Assembly (NCBI GenBank): GCA_023395615.1
Contig: JAEWYP010000006.1
Span: forward strand, 1-18,057
DNA: 18,057 nucleotides
Origin: Bacillota bacterium
Lineage (GTDB): Bacteria > Bacillota > Clostridia > Christensenellales > Aristaeellaceae
Direction of reading: 5' to 3'
The position numbers and the translations under genes are program-made. Of this stretch, positions 1 through 7,165 are shown piece by piece (position 1 is the first letter of the stretch; every line of letters starts with the position of its first letter). Under the pieces are notes generated by a model that worked only from the letters and a program-made list of their open reading frames with translations, ran no database searches and was not told the DNA's origin.

Positions 1-413
1 ACAAACCCGCCCAGCACTTCAAACGGCGTATGCCCGACCAGTTCCTTCAGCTCTTCGTCGGAAATCCGCTTGCCGTTAATCAGCACATCCTTCAAAATCT
101 GGTTGATTACCGTCGCCTGGGTTCCCGTTTCCCTGCGCACACCCGTGGCATCGTACATTACAATTGTCGCAAGCACCACGCAAACGGCGAACGCGACTGA
201 ATCGAAGCCCTGTAACGCGCCCACCATCACCGCAAGCGAAACAACCATAGCCGTGTGGGAACTCGGCATTCCGCCTGATCCGATAAAGCGCCGCCAGTCC
301 CAAACATGCTCCACCCGGTAGTATAATGGCACTTTCAGGGACTGCGCAACAAACCATGCGATCAGCGCACAGATCAGCGCGTGGTTCACCAGAATACCGT
401 TTAAAGATTGCAA
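1..413 (-). CDS. Divergent PAP2 family membrane protein (DUF212, YuiD-like), C-terminus cut by window edge
   Basis: Reading leftwards from a TTG at 413, the frame is open to the window edge for 137 complete codons. TTG is chosen because a GGAGG lies 7 nt upstream and no ATG fits. The N-terminal half is hydrophobic with two or three likely membrane segments. Family hallmarks are visible: SGGMPSSHTA at residues 46-55, then MYDATGVRRETGTQA at about 86-100, and GHTPFEVLGG near the edge. PSSH resembles the PSGH box of PAP2 phosphatases, but the other catalytic motifs of that superfamily are not evident, hence 'divergent PAP2'. Members are usually around 150 residues, so I infer that only some 10-20 are missing. 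Substrate and activity are not established. It follows ispA by 25 nt and is evidently the next gene of the same operon, which fits a role in prenyl-lipid or membrane metabolism, but that is inference. Confidence 0.88.
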   Translation of the reverse strand, partial: MQSLNGILVNHALICALIAWFVAQSLKVPLYYRVEHVWDWRRFIGSGGMPSSHTAMVVSLAVMVGALQGFDSVAFAVCVVLATIVMYDATGVRRETGTQATVINQILKDVLINGKRISDEELKELVGHTPFEVLGGF

Positions 414-438
414 TGGGGTTCCTCCTTCACGGGGGTCG

Positions 439-1365
439 TTACCGCACACGCGTCAGTGTCTGTTGTGCCAGATTCCGTAAAAAATCCGCTTTTCCCCCAA
501 AGCCTGTCAATGCGTCAACCGCTTGCTGTACTGCTCTGCCGGCGTCCGTCCGGGACTGTTCCAGCCCGTAAACGGCAGGCCAGGTCATCTTGCCCCGCTG
601 TGCGTCCATACCGGTTTGTTTACCCAGCATCGCAGTGTCGCCCTGTACATCCAGTAAATCGTCCACAATCTGGAATGCGACGCCAAGGTTTTGCCCGTAC
701 TTTTCTCCCGCCTCGCACTGCACCCTGTCCGCTCCGCCCAACAGCAGGCCGGCAACCACGGCGGCGGTGATAAGATCGGCGGTTTTATGCCGGTGGATAT
801 AGGCGACTGTATCCGGCACAGGAGGCGTTCCCTCCAACGCAACATCCAGCGTCTGCCCGGCAATCATGCCGCGAACCCCTGCGCGGTGGGCGATTTCCTC
901 CATCGCCGCGATTGCCGAATGCGCCGGTTTCCAGCACAGGGCCGCGTTCAGCATCGTTTCAAACGCCAGTGAGTATAAACCGTCTCCCGCCAGAATAGCC
1001 ATGTTTTCACCAAATACTTTGTGATTGGTCGGCATGCCGCGCCGAAGATCGTCATTATCCAGTGCCGGCAGATCATCGTGGATCAGGGAATAGGCGTGCA
1101 CCATCTCCAGCGCGATGGCAAAGGGCATGGCGGCGCGCCAGTCCGGGTTAATCAACCGATAGCTGGCCAAAAGAAGCGTGGGGCGCAGGCGTTTCCCCGG
1201 CAGGGTAAGGCTGTAACGCATCGCGCTTTTCAGCGGCTCCGGCACTTCGCTGTCCGTATCGGGTTTGATGGCTTTCGCCTGCACGCCCTGCGTTCCGGAG
1301 AGCAAGGGTACCGTCAACAGCGCTTCGTCCACAGCGGCAACATATTCGGTCAGCGTTGGTTCCAT
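439..1365 (-). CDS. ispA: Farnesyl diphosphate synthase / short-chain polyprenyl diphosphate synthase
   Basis: This 308-residue all-helical prenyltransferase condenses isopentenyl diphosphate with allylic diphosphates to make C15 (possibly C20) prenyl diphosphate, the precursor of undecaprenyl phosphate and quinones. Both Asp-rich motifs are present: the first, DDLPALDND, starts at D97-D98, and the second is DDLLD at 235-239. GKRLRP (57-62) and RRGMPTNHKVFGE (108-120) are the usual diphosphate-binding segments, and K194 and K259 are in the expected places. The segment before the first Asp motif (AYSLIHDD) is typical of bacterial farnesyl-type enzymes, so I infer FPP as product; geranylgeranyl diphosphate cannot be excluded. 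The ATG at 1365 has a GGAAGGAAG stretch upstream. The gene lies 26 nt after xseB, as in the nusB-folD-xseAB-ispA block of Bacillota. Residues 21-40 carry a somewhat longer N-terminal linker than I expect for the family. Confidence 0.93.
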   Translation of the reverse strand: MEPTLTEYVAAVDEALLTVPLLSGTQGVQAKAIKPDTDSEVPEPLKSAMRYSLTLPGKRLRPTLLLASYRLINPDWRAAMPFAIALEMVHAYSLIHDDLPALDNDDLRRGMPTNHKVFGENMAILAGDGLYSLAFETMLNAALCWKPAHSAIAAMEEIAHRAGVRGMIAGQTLDVALEGTPPVPDTVAYIHRHKTADLITAAVVAGLLLGGADRVQCEAGEKYGQNLGVAFQIVDDLLDVQGDTAMLGKQTGMDAQRGKMTWPAVYGLEQSRTDAGRAVQQAVDALTGFGGKADFLRNLAQQTLTRVR

Positions 1366-1391
1366 AGGTTCTTCCTTCCCGGCGCAGAGGC

Positions 1392-1661
1392 TTATTGGTC
1401 CTCGTCCTCATCAGCCTGCATTGCAATCTGACTTGGTCTCACTTCCATCGTTCCGCCGCGATCCGCCTTCACTTCGTTCAGGCGCGCTTTGGCACGGTTG
1501 AGCTGATCCTGAAGCGTTCGGGTCAGTCTGGCGCCTTCTTCACAGGCGTTCATCAGCTCGTTCAGCGGAAGCTCCCCCTGTTCCAACTGATCCGCAAGTG
1601 CTTCAAGCTTTGCCAGACCCGCTTCAAATGTTGGTTCGGCGCTTTTCTTCTTCGCTGTCAT
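1392..1661 (-). CDS. xseB: Exodeoxyribonuclease VII small subunit
   Basis: This short helical protein (89 residues) matches the exonuclease VII small subunit, several copies of which wrap along the coiled coil of one XseA large subunit to form the nuclease that degrades single-stranded DNA from either end. The family signature is clear: TFEAGLAKLEALADQLEQG (9-27) followed by a helical LNELMNACEEGARLTRTLQ stretch and a second helix with many Arg, Lys and Glu. Its ATG overlaps the xseA stop in an ATGA arrangement (4 nt), so the two are probably translationally coupled. It is a little longer than the 60-80 residues common in the family, owing to an acidic tail ending in DEDEDQ. Identification is firm from sequence and context together. 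Confidence 0.93.
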   Translation of the reverse strand: MTAKKKSAEPTFEAGLAKLEALADQLEQGELPLNELMNACEEGARLTRTLQDQLNRAKARLNEVKADRGGTMEVRPSQIAMQADEDEDQ

Positions 1662-2869
1662 GGCTGTCCCTCCCTGACTTTACCCTTCCCGGTTGGCTGT
1701 GCGTTGATCCATCCATCCCGCAGGATCACAGTAAACGAGTGTTCCAGGTCCAGACCGTCGGTTTCGGATACGGTTTGTCCATCTTGTCGAATCATGGCAT
1801 ATCCCCTTTGGAGGGTTTTCTCCGGTCCGGCAGCGCCAATACGGACACTAACAGCCATAAGACGGTTTTGCATCGCAGTCAGACGAGCTTCGCCAAGTAA
1901 TTCCATTCGGCCTTCTAACGCCAGAACCCTTTCCGCAATGATTCGCAACTGGCTTTCCGGCGTATGTTCGGCCAATCGGCGCTTCAGTTCTGCCAGCACG
2001 GCGTTTTGATCGGCCAGAGCAACCTCTGCCGCACGGCATAGGCGATCCCGGCGCTTGGCAATCTCCATTTGCAGGGTTTCCCGCAGGGGGACGGCCAGCT
2101 CCGCCGCGGCTGAAGGGGTGGGCGCGCGTACATCCGCCACAAAATCCGCAATGGTAAAATCCGTTTCGTGTCCTACAGCGCTGACGACCGGTTTATGGCA
2201 GGCCGCAATGGCGCGCGCAACGGTTTCTTCGTTAAAGGGCCACAAGTCTTCGATGCTTCCTCCGCCGCGCCCAACAAGAATCACATCCACCGCATCCAGC
2301 CGATCCATTACGGAAAGAGCAAAAGCGATTTGTTCGGCAGCCCCATCCCCCTGCACGGCGACCGGGCACAGGTATAACGGCATACCGGGAAACCGCCGCC
2401 ACGCCACGCGGGCGATATCGTGGATGACCGCGCCCGTACCGCTGGTAACGATACCGATTCCCCACGGCAAAAGAGGAAGCGGCTTTTTCAGCGCCGGATC
2501 AAACAACCCTTCCCGGGTCAGTTTGTTTTTCAGCGCTTCCATTCGCAGATACAGCTCGCCGATGCCCTCCTGTTCCATCGCGTCGGCGTAAAACTGATAC
2601 GAACCCGTTTTGGGGTATAGCCCGACGCTGCCGGTTAAAATCACTTGTTGCCCATCGTGCGGCGTAAACGGCACGTTCACCGCGGCAGAGCGGAACATGA
2701 CGCAATTAATCGAGCTTTGCGGATCCTTCAGGGTAAAATACCAGTGTCCGGATACGTGACGTTTCAGGTTGCTCAGTTCGCCGCGCAGGCGCAGGCCATG
2801 CAGCACCGGGTCGCCCGCAAGGGTCTTGCGGACGTACTCGTTAAGCTGCTCCACCGATAGCGTCAGCAT
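1658..2869 (-). CDS. xseA: Exodeoxyribonuclease VII large subunit
   Basis: The 403-residue product is the catalytic subunit of exonuclease VII, which acts on single-stranded DNA in repair and recombination. Order of parts: an N-terminal OB-fold that binds DNA (about 1-100, with SGHWYFTLKD), the catalytic domain (about 120-310) with TSGTGAVIHDI, VILVGRGGGSIEDLWPFN, AVGHETDFTIADFVAD and RAPTPSAAAE, then a coiled-coil segment where XseB binds, and a C-terminal swivel region with LQRGYAMI. Length is at the short end of the family's usual 400-450 residues. The ATG at 2869 lies 10 nt after the folD stop. Its ribosome binding site is weak, so it may rely on coupling to folD translation. It overlaps xseB by 4 nt. 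The first catalytic motif reads TSGTGA where many homologues have TSPTGA. Confidence 0.95.
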   Translation of the reverse strand: MLTLSVEQLNEYVRKTLAGDPVLHGLRLRGELSNLKRHVSGHWYFTLKDPQSSINCVMFRSAAVNVPFTPHDGQQVILTGSVGLYPKTGSYQFYADAMEQEGIGELYLRMEALKNKLTREGLFDPALKKPLPLLPWGIGIVTSGTGAVIHDIARVAWRRFPGMPLYLCPVAVQGDGAAEQIAFALSVMDRLDAVDVILVGRGGGSIEDLWPFNEETVARAIAACHKPVVSAVGHETDFTIADFVADVRAPTPSAAAELAVPLRETLQMEIAKRRDRLCRAAEVALADQNAVLAELKRRLAEHTPESQLRIIAERVLALEGRMELLGEARLTAMQNRLMAVSVRIGAAGPEKTLQRGYAMIRQDGQTVSETDGLDLEHSFTVILRDGWINAQPTGKGKVREGQP

Positions 2870-2879
2870 ATGCGCGGTC

Positions 2880-3731
2880 TCACTTTCTAAAGGCTTTCTC
2901 GGCTGCCTCTACCGTGTTGCTCATCAGCATCGCAACGGTCATCCGGCCAACGCCGCCCGGAACCGGCGTGATATACGCCGCTTTCTCCTTCACAGCGTCA
3001 AAATCCACGTCACCGCAGAATTTACCGTCCACCCGGTTCATCCCCACATCCACGACCGTCGCCCCGTCCTTTACCATGTCGGCCGTGATAAAGTGGGGCT
3101 TCCCGATCGCCGCCACCAGAATATCGGCCTGCCGGGTATACTCCCCAAGGTTCTTCGTGCGGCTGTGGCAGATGGTTACGGTTGCGTTCTCTCTGAGTAG
3201 AAGCATCGCCATCGGACGGCCCACGATACTACTGCGTCCTATCACTACGGCATGCTTGCCTTCAATCGGGATATTCGCCGATTTCAGCATATACAGAGCG
3301 CCTTTGGGCGTGCAGGCGATCGGGGCATCCTCGCCGCGCATCATGCGGCCGGTATTGATGTCGTGCAGGCCGTCCGCGTCCTTCTCCGGCAGGATCAGCG
3401 CCTGTGCGCGGGAGGCATCCAGATGGGCGGGCAGCGGGAACTGCACCAGCAAACCATGTATGGTTGGGTCCATATTGGCTTTGCGAATCTCGGCTTCCAG
3501 CTCTTCCTGCGTGGTTTCTTCCGGCATCCGTACGGTTCTGGAGAGAAGTCCCAGACGGCCACAAGCCTTCTCCTTGTTGCCAACATAGAGTTGACTGGCC
3601 GGGTCTTCCCCCACGAGGATTACGCATAGTCCTGGTTGATGTCCCTTTGCCAGCAACGCATCCACACGAACCTTCAGTTCCGCTTCCACCTGTGCCGAAA
3701 GTGCCTTCCCATCCAACAGCTGTGCCGCCAT
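2880..3731 (-). CDS. folD: Bifunctional methylenetetrahydrofolate dehydrogenase / methenyltetrahydrofolate cyclohydrolase
   Basis: FolD interconverts 5,10-methylene-, methenyl- and 10-formyl-tetrahydrofolate in the cytosol, supplying one-carbon units for purines and formyl-methionine. The start is set at the ATG at 3731 (MAAQLLDGKALSAQVEAEL), which has GGGAGG just upstream and gives the usual 283 residues. The same frame stays open for 84 more codons but would run through the preceding gene. Motifs in order: YVGNKEKACG with the catalytic Lys, VQFPLPAHLD, EKDADGLH, CTPKG, the nucleotide-binding stretch VVIGRSSIVGRPMA, ADILVAAIGKP, VVDVGMNRV and ITPVPGGVGRMTVAML. In the last motif an Arg stands where most homologues I know have Pro (GGVGPMT), and the segment before CTPKG reads APIA rather than the usual Pro-Cys context. 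Neither change obviously disables the enzyme. It sits 40 nt after the TsaD-like gene. Confidence 0.95.
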   Translation of the reverse strand: MAAQLLDGKALSAQVEAELKVRVDALLAKGHQPGLCVILVGEDPASQLYVGNKEKACGRLGLLSRTVRMPEETTQEELEAEIRKANMDPTIHGLLVQFPLPAHLDASRAQALILPEKDADGLHDINTGRMMRGEDAPIACTPKGALYMLKSANIPIEGKHAVVIGRSSIVGRPMAMLLLRENATVTICHSRTKNLGEYTRQADILVAAIGKPHFITADMVKDGATVVDVGMNRVDGKFCGDVDFDAVKEKAAYITPVPGGVGRMTVAMLMSNTVEAAEKAFRK

Positions 3732-3771
3732 GGTGCCTCCCTCCCGGCGCTGTGCGCCGTACAAAAAAGTG

Positions 3772-4731
3772 TCATTGATGATTTTCCAGCCAGCGCCGCA
3801 TGCCCAGCCATGCAATCCCCGCCGCATTGTCGCCGCTGTATTCCGGTCTGCCAAAGCGAAGGTCAATCTCGCAATTCTGGCGGAGCAGCCTCTCCGCAAG
3901 AAGATCGCGAAGCAACCCGGAGGATGCAACGCCACCCACGACGAGTGCCTGTACCGTATCGGTTTCCCGACATGCGGCCACAATCATCCGTGCGACGGTC
4001 CGAGCCAGAAAATCGAATACCTCCAGGGCAATCTGTGCTGTTGGCAGCGCATTCTCCGTAATCCATTGCTGGCAGCGCGTTTCCGCACCGGACAGATGGC
4101 AGGCGAGGTCTTCCTGTTCCAGACTGACCGGCAGGCTATGTTCCGCCGGTTGCGGGCAGCTCAACGCCAGCTGTTCCAACGAGGGCCCTGCGGGAAATGG
4201 AAGCCCCATCGCTACCCCTACACGGTCAATCAGCTGCCCTGCATGTAAATCCAGCGAACCGCCAAGCTGCCGAAGCGTGCCGTTCTGTGAAAGAAGAAGG
4301 TCCGTCGTTCCGCCGCTCAGGTGCAGCGCTACGAAGCGCCCGTCCATCGGTTTCCCGTACAGCTGGCCCGCCGCAATGTGCCCCTGCTGGTGTGAAAACA
4401 AAAAGCACGGCAGGTTTTCAATGGCAGCCAGGGTACGCGCACACCCTGCCCCAACGGTAAAAACCGGCATATAGCTGCCCGCTTCTGAACGCGGCGCATC
4501 CGATGCGGCAACCGCGCGTAAACACAGGCCTGAAAGGGAAGCCCGCGCCTGCTCAGCTACGAGCGGCATCTGCCGTACATGCGCAAAAACGGCCTCGCTT
4601 TGGCGAAGGCCGCACTGCCCGCTTTGCACCGGTAACAGCATCCTTTGGAAGGCTACCACCTGCCCGCAGCTGTCTACCGCAGCAACAGATGTGGTATAGC
4701 AACTGGTATCAAATCCCAGTGCAACGTCCAT
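3772..4731 (-). CDS. TsaD/Kae1-like (glycoprotease M22 family) paralogue of unknown function
   Basis: The 319-residue product belongs to the ASKHA-fold family of TsaD, which transfers threonylcarbamoyl to A37 of tRNA. It is divergent enough that I read it as a paralogue and not as tsaD itself. Kept features: N-terminal GFDTSCYTTSVA, the metal-binding HxxxH as H114 and H118 (SHQQGH), and DNAA at 301-304 whose Asp is the third metal ligand in TsaD. Other features are degenerate: SGGHT is SGGTT (T142 replaces His), DxxGxxxDK is DLHAGQLIDR, and GGVAANxxLR is GGVASSGLLR. Similar genes annotated 'O-sialoglycoprotein endopeptidase' or 'Kae1-like' are known to me near nusB/folD in Clostridia. Its GGAAGGA lies inside the end of nusB and only 5 nt separate the two genes. 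The function is open: a tRNA-modification accessory role or another carbamoyl/ATP reaction is possible. Confidence 0.83.
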   Translation of the reverse strand: MDVALGFDTSCYTTSVAAVDSCGQVVAFQRMLLPVQSGQCGLRQSEAVFAHVRQMPLVAEQARASLSGLCLRAVAASDAPRSEAGSYMPVFTVGAGCARTLAAIENLPCFLFSHQQGHIAAGQLYGKPMDGRFVALHLSGGTTDLLLSQNGTLRQLGGSLDLHAGQLIDRVGVAMGLPFPAGPSLEQLALSCPQPAEHSLPVSLEQEDLACHLSGAETRCQQWITENALPTAQIALEVFDFLARTVARMIVAACRETDTVQALVVGGVASSGLLRDLLAERLLRQNCEIDLRFGRPEYSGDNAAGIAWLGMRRWLENHQ

Positions 4732-4736
4732 GACGA

Positions 4737-5174
4737 TCAGTCCTTCCGCTTCTCGCGGGCAATCGCACCCAATACACCGTTGATGTAACGGCCACTCTTC
4801 GGCTCGCTGTATCGGCCCGCCAGTTCCATTGCCTCACTCACAGACACATTCGCTGGTACATCCGTGCGATAACACAATTCATAAACCGACAGTCGCAGGA
4901 TGCTTAAATCCACACGTGGCAAGCGTTCCAGCGCCCAATCCCCACTGCTGTGGGTTTCAATCAGGCTGTCCAGTTCGGCACGGTGCAGCGAAACCCCCGC
5001 CAGCACGTCGTCGATATAAGCCCGGTCATCCGTCGTGGGGCAGGTTTCGGCACATAGATTACCCGAAGCAAGTAATTCGTACGCCAGAGTCAGGGAATCG
5101 TCGTCGGCCATCCCCCCGGCCGTTTGCTCATAAAGCAGTTGCATCGCGGCCTGACGGGCCACTGATCGAGCCAT
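4737..5174 (-). CDS. nusB: Transcription antitermination factor NusB
   Basis: NusB (145 residues, the normal size) is an all-helical RNA-binding protein. With NusE (ribosomal protein S10) it binds boxA in rRNA leaders and keeps RNA polymerase from terminating early. Typical sequence: N-terminal ARSVARQAAMQLLYEQ, and in the second half DWALERLPRVDLSILRLSVYEL, then VSVSEAMELAGRYSEPKSGRYINGVLGAIAR, which is the family's most conserved block. The ATG at 5174 has GGAG 8 nt upstream. It follows DUF2273 by 56 nt and begins the run nusB - TsaD-like - folD - xseA - xseB - ispA. The 56-nt gap shows no convincing promoter or terminator, so it is probably co-transcribed with the AmaP/DUF2273 pair upstream. 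In B. subtilis the Asp23-family gene yqhY likewise precedes nusB. Confidence 0.95.
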   Translation of the reverse strand: MARSVARQAAMQLLYEQTAGGMADDDSLTLAYELLASGNLCAETCPTTDDRAYIDDVLAGVSLHRAELDSLIETHSSGDWALERLPRVDLSILRLSVYELCYRTDVPANVSVSEAMELAGRYSEPKSGRYINGVLGAIAREKRKD

Positions 5175-5230
5175 TCACTACACTCCATTTCGTTATTCCA
5201 CCGAGTTTGCTTTTTTAGCGTTACCCGGCC

Positions 5231-5458
5231 TCATTCGCCTTTCGGCGGAAAGAGCTTGTTAATCGTCCGTTTGATAAAGTTGATTTTTTCCGAGCTTGAA
5301 CCCAGCCAGTATCCCACACCGAATAGCACGACAACCAGCAGGGTTTTTAAGAAGCCGAGGAAGATCAGCATAAATGCGATCGCGACGCCCGCCAGGCCCA
5401 TGAGCAGCCCACACTGTGCCGATCCGATTTTAAACCATCCGCCGTTCTGGTTTTCCAT
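5231..5458 (-). CDS. DUF2273 small integral membrane protein
   Basis: This 75-residue protein has a short polar N-terminus (MENQNGGWFKIG), a glycine-rich hydrophobic stretch of about 40 residues that probably forms two tightly packed membrane segments (QCGLLMGLAGVAIAFMLIF and LLVVVLFGVGYWLG), and a basic C-terminal end (INFIKRTINKLFPPKGE). This is the layout of DUF2273 proteins, which typically accompany AmaP and Asp23 in Bacillota. The biochemical role is unknown; a membrane component of the Asp23 envelope-stress complex is the usual guess. It starts at an ATG at 5458 with GGGAGG (5467-5472) just upstream and lies 22 nt after amaP, so the two are surely co-transcribed. Confidence 0.88.
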   Translation of the reverse strand: MENQNGGWFKIGSAQCGLLMGLAGVAIAFMLIFLGFLKTLLVVVLFGVGYWLGSSSEKINFIKRTINKLFPPKGE

Positions 5459-5480
5459 CGTGATACCTCCCTGTTATCTG

Positions 5481-6362
5481 TCACTCAGCCTGTTTTGTTT
5501 CGTCGGGTTTAACCGTAACGGACTCCGCGGGTTCTTCCGTATCAGAGTTTCCTATCGTTTGGATTTTCTCTGGTGGTTCCTTTTCCGGTTCCTGTTGTTG
5601 TGCTTCTGTCACAGGCGCCGCGACCGGTGGTTGCGGAAGAGTCTGCGGCTTCTCTTCGTGGCGGAAAAGGCGCTGGTGAAGCGGTTTCTTTTCCGGTTTC
5701 GGTTCGGGAGGCATCTCTTTAGGCATAGCATTCTGTGCTGCTTCATGCAGACTGTTTACCACTTCGCCCGCTTTGGAAGCCGCATCCGCGTCCGCCGCCA
5801 TGGTACCGTCCGGGGCAGGACAAACGCTGCCGCTGAACGCATTGTTCGTTTCCACCATGACACGAACTTCTTTCACATCCACGCCGGAACAGGACGTAAT
5901 ATACTGCTTAATCTGCTTTTGCAGCGCGCTTACCGTAAGAGGTATATTCACCCCATTGCCCAGTGAAATGCGAATACTCACAATGATGCCGTCACGCGCA
6001 TGCTGGATACGCGTGTTGCTTACCTTCAGCTCATTATGAGAATCTACGCATTTCTTCACCATGTTTTCCATGGCGCTCATCGAAATGCTGAGGTCTCCGT
6101 ATTCGGTATGCTGGGCAATAAAACCGTGATCACGGCCATTACGGAAAAGCATCGTAATTCCATGGATGCCCAGTATACTCAGCAACAGCGCCGCGGCGAC
6201 CATCACCGCCCGCTGCCACAGCACGAACGATTGGGTCAGAAACGAAAGATCAAGTTTGAAGGGGAAAATCCCCACACCGTACACCAGCAATCCCAACCCG
6301 ATCAGCAGGATGATTAATCCGGACAGTGCCGCCAGAATTCGATCCGTCAGTTTCAACCTCAC
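5481..6362 (-). CDS. amaP: Alkaline shock response membrane anchor protein AmaP, with long charged tail
   Basis: AmaP anchors Asp23 at the cell membrane (shown in Staphylococcus aureus). I start it at the GTG at 6362, which has a GGGGGG run 6 nt upstream; the frame continues to a TTG at 6407, but that lies inside a terminator hairpin. From the GTG the protein has 293 residues: two membrane segments (about 9-30 and 50-72) around a short extracytoplasmic turn, then a cytoplasmic domain at about 78-165 (GDLSISMSAMENMVKKCV, DGIIVSIRISLGNGVNIP, GVDVKEVRVMVE) that resembles the Asp23 fold itself. The rest, about 166-293, is a low-complexity tail rich in Pro, Glu, Lys and Gln. AmaP proteins I know of are nearer 180-190 residues, so the tail is an extension. 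It is followed closely by DUF2273. Confidence 0.86.
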   Translation of the reverse strand: MRLKLTDRILAALSGLIILLIGLGLLVYGVGIFPFKLDLSFLTQSFVLWQRAVMVAAALLLSILGIHGITMLFRNGRDHGFIAQHTEYGDLSISMSAMENMVKKCVDSHNELKVSNTRIQHARDGIIVSIRISLGNGVNIPLTVSALQKQIKQYITSCSGVDVKEVRVMVETNNAFSGSVCPAPDGTMAADADAASKAGEVVNSLHEAAQNAMPKEMPPEPKPEKKPLHQRLFRHEEKPQTLPQPPVAAPVTEAQQQEPEKEPPEKIQTIGNSDTEEPAESVTVKPDETKQAE

Positions 6363-6400
6363 AACCGTCCCCCCTTGCCGATGTTGATTTAACAAAGCAA

Positions 6401-6432
6401 ACCCCAAAAGACCCCATTCGGTCTTTCGGGGT
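6401..6432 (-). terminator. Intercistronic terminator hairpin between the Asp23 gene and amaP
   Basis: Arms at 6401-6413 and 6420-6432 pair over 13 positions with one mismatch around a 6-nt loop. On the minus strand the second arm is GGTCTTTTGGGGT and is followed by TTTGCTTTGTT, a U-rich tail. It begins 5 nt after the stop of the Asp23-family gene and ends about 40 nt before the amaP start. It should end most transcripts after the Asp23 gene and let a fraction continue into amaP and the nusB operon. Confidence 0.8.
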
Positions 6433-6437
6433 ATCCC

Positions 6438-7100
6438 TTAGGCCTGTGTTTCCGATGCGCTTTCTGTCTGCGGTTCATCAGCGTTTTCGGAAGGAGCGTC
6501 CGGCGGGGTTTCCTTTGCAGGCTCGCCGGGTTCGGCTGACGACGACGCGGTTTCATCCGCATTGGTCGTTCCCTCCGGTTCGGTTACCGGCTCGGTCTTC
6601 GCTGTTTCTTTTAACTTTTTGCGATCTTTCGTGGTGTCCGGCTGGGGTTCCGTTATCTCATTCCCGTCGGTTACCTTCCCCATTTCCACGCTTTCCAGAC
6701 TGGCCTGCGCTTCTTTCTTTTCCTTCTCGAAGCTCACACCCTGCACGTGAACATCCACCCGTACCACATGCAGCCCGGTCATGGTTTCGATCGCCTTTCG
6801 CACGTTTTCCTGCACGTTCAGCGCTGCCGTCTGGATGGGGGTGCCATACTCCACCATAACGTACAGATCCACGGAGGCTTCTTCCGAACCAATCTCGACT
6901 TTAACACCCTTGGTAATGTTACGGTTATGGCCAAAAACGTCGGTGATACCGCCGCTGGTGCACATGCCCGCGATGCCTTCCACTTCGTTTGCGGCAACGC
7001 CTGCAATAATCGCGATCACCTCGTTGGCATAGGTGATGGTCCCGGTGGGATCGTCATCCCTGCGCAGGCTTAAAGGCAGGTTGTCCTTTTTCGCAGCCAC
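6438..7100 (-). CDS. Asp23/Gls24 family envelope stress protein, with acidic tail
   Basis: The 220-residue product has the Asp23 (alkaline shock protein 23) domain at about 18-130: GTITYANEVIAIIAGVAANEVEGIAGM, GVKVEIGSEEASVDLYVMVEYGTPI and VQENVRKAIETMTGLHVVRVDVHVQGV are typical blocks. No membrane segment is seen; family members are cytoplasmic and are held at the membrane by AmaP, whose gene is next. Residues from about 131 to the end form a tail rich in Glu, Thr, Pro and Ser that is not part of the family domain. It starts with GTG at 7100, with AGGAGG about 8 nt upstream. Its position two genes before nusB matches B. subtilis YqhY, an Asp23-family protein in the accBC-yqhY-nusB region. 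A strong promoter and a terminator frame it as a highly expressed single-gene transcript as well as the operon's first gene. Confidence 0.9.
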   Translation of the reverse strand: MAAKKDNLPLSLRRDDDPTGTITYANEVIAIIAGVAANEVEGIAGMCTSGGITDVFGHNRNITKGVKVEIGSEEASVDLYVMVEYGTPIQTAALNVQENVRKAIETMTGLHVVRVDVHVQGVSFEKEKKEAQASLESVEMGKVTDGNEITEPQPDTTKDRKKLKETAKTEPVTEPEGTTNADETASSSAEPGEPAKETPPDAPSENADEPQTESASETQA

Positions 7101-7136
7101 GCTTCACACCTCCTGTGGTACATGTTACCTCTGCGT

Positions 7137-7165
7137 AGTATAACAGATTTTCCGCCGCTTGACAA
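7137..7165 (-). promoter_or_regulatory. Sigma-A promoter of the Asp23-amaP-nusB operon
   Basis: On the minus strand TTGTCA (7165-7160) and TATACT (7142-7137) are separated by exactly 17 nt. Transcription would begin near 7130, giving a leader of about 30 nt to the GTG at 7100. A short direct repeat, GTCAAG twice 8 nt apart, overlaps the -35 region; whether it is an operator is unknown. No clear terminator separates this promoter from the end of aspS, so readthrough from aspS is possible. Confidence 0.82.

Noticed and set aside
1395..2009. 204-codon plus-strand frame antisense to xseB and xseA
   Set aside because: It is the mirror of two confidently identified genes, with no ribosome binding site or recognisable product.
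2914..3588. 224-codon plus-strand frame antisense to folD
   Set aside because: It is the shadow of folD; its composition is that of reversed codons and no domain is recognisable.
3732..3983. 84-codon N-terminal extension of folD
   Set aside because: It overlaps the end of the TsaD-like gene and has no ribosome binding site; the ATG at 3731 with GGGAGG gives the family's normal N-terminus.
6363..6407. TTG start of AmaP 15 codons upstream
   Set aside because: It lies within the terminator hairpin and lacks a ribosome binding site; the GTG at 6362 follows a G-rich one.
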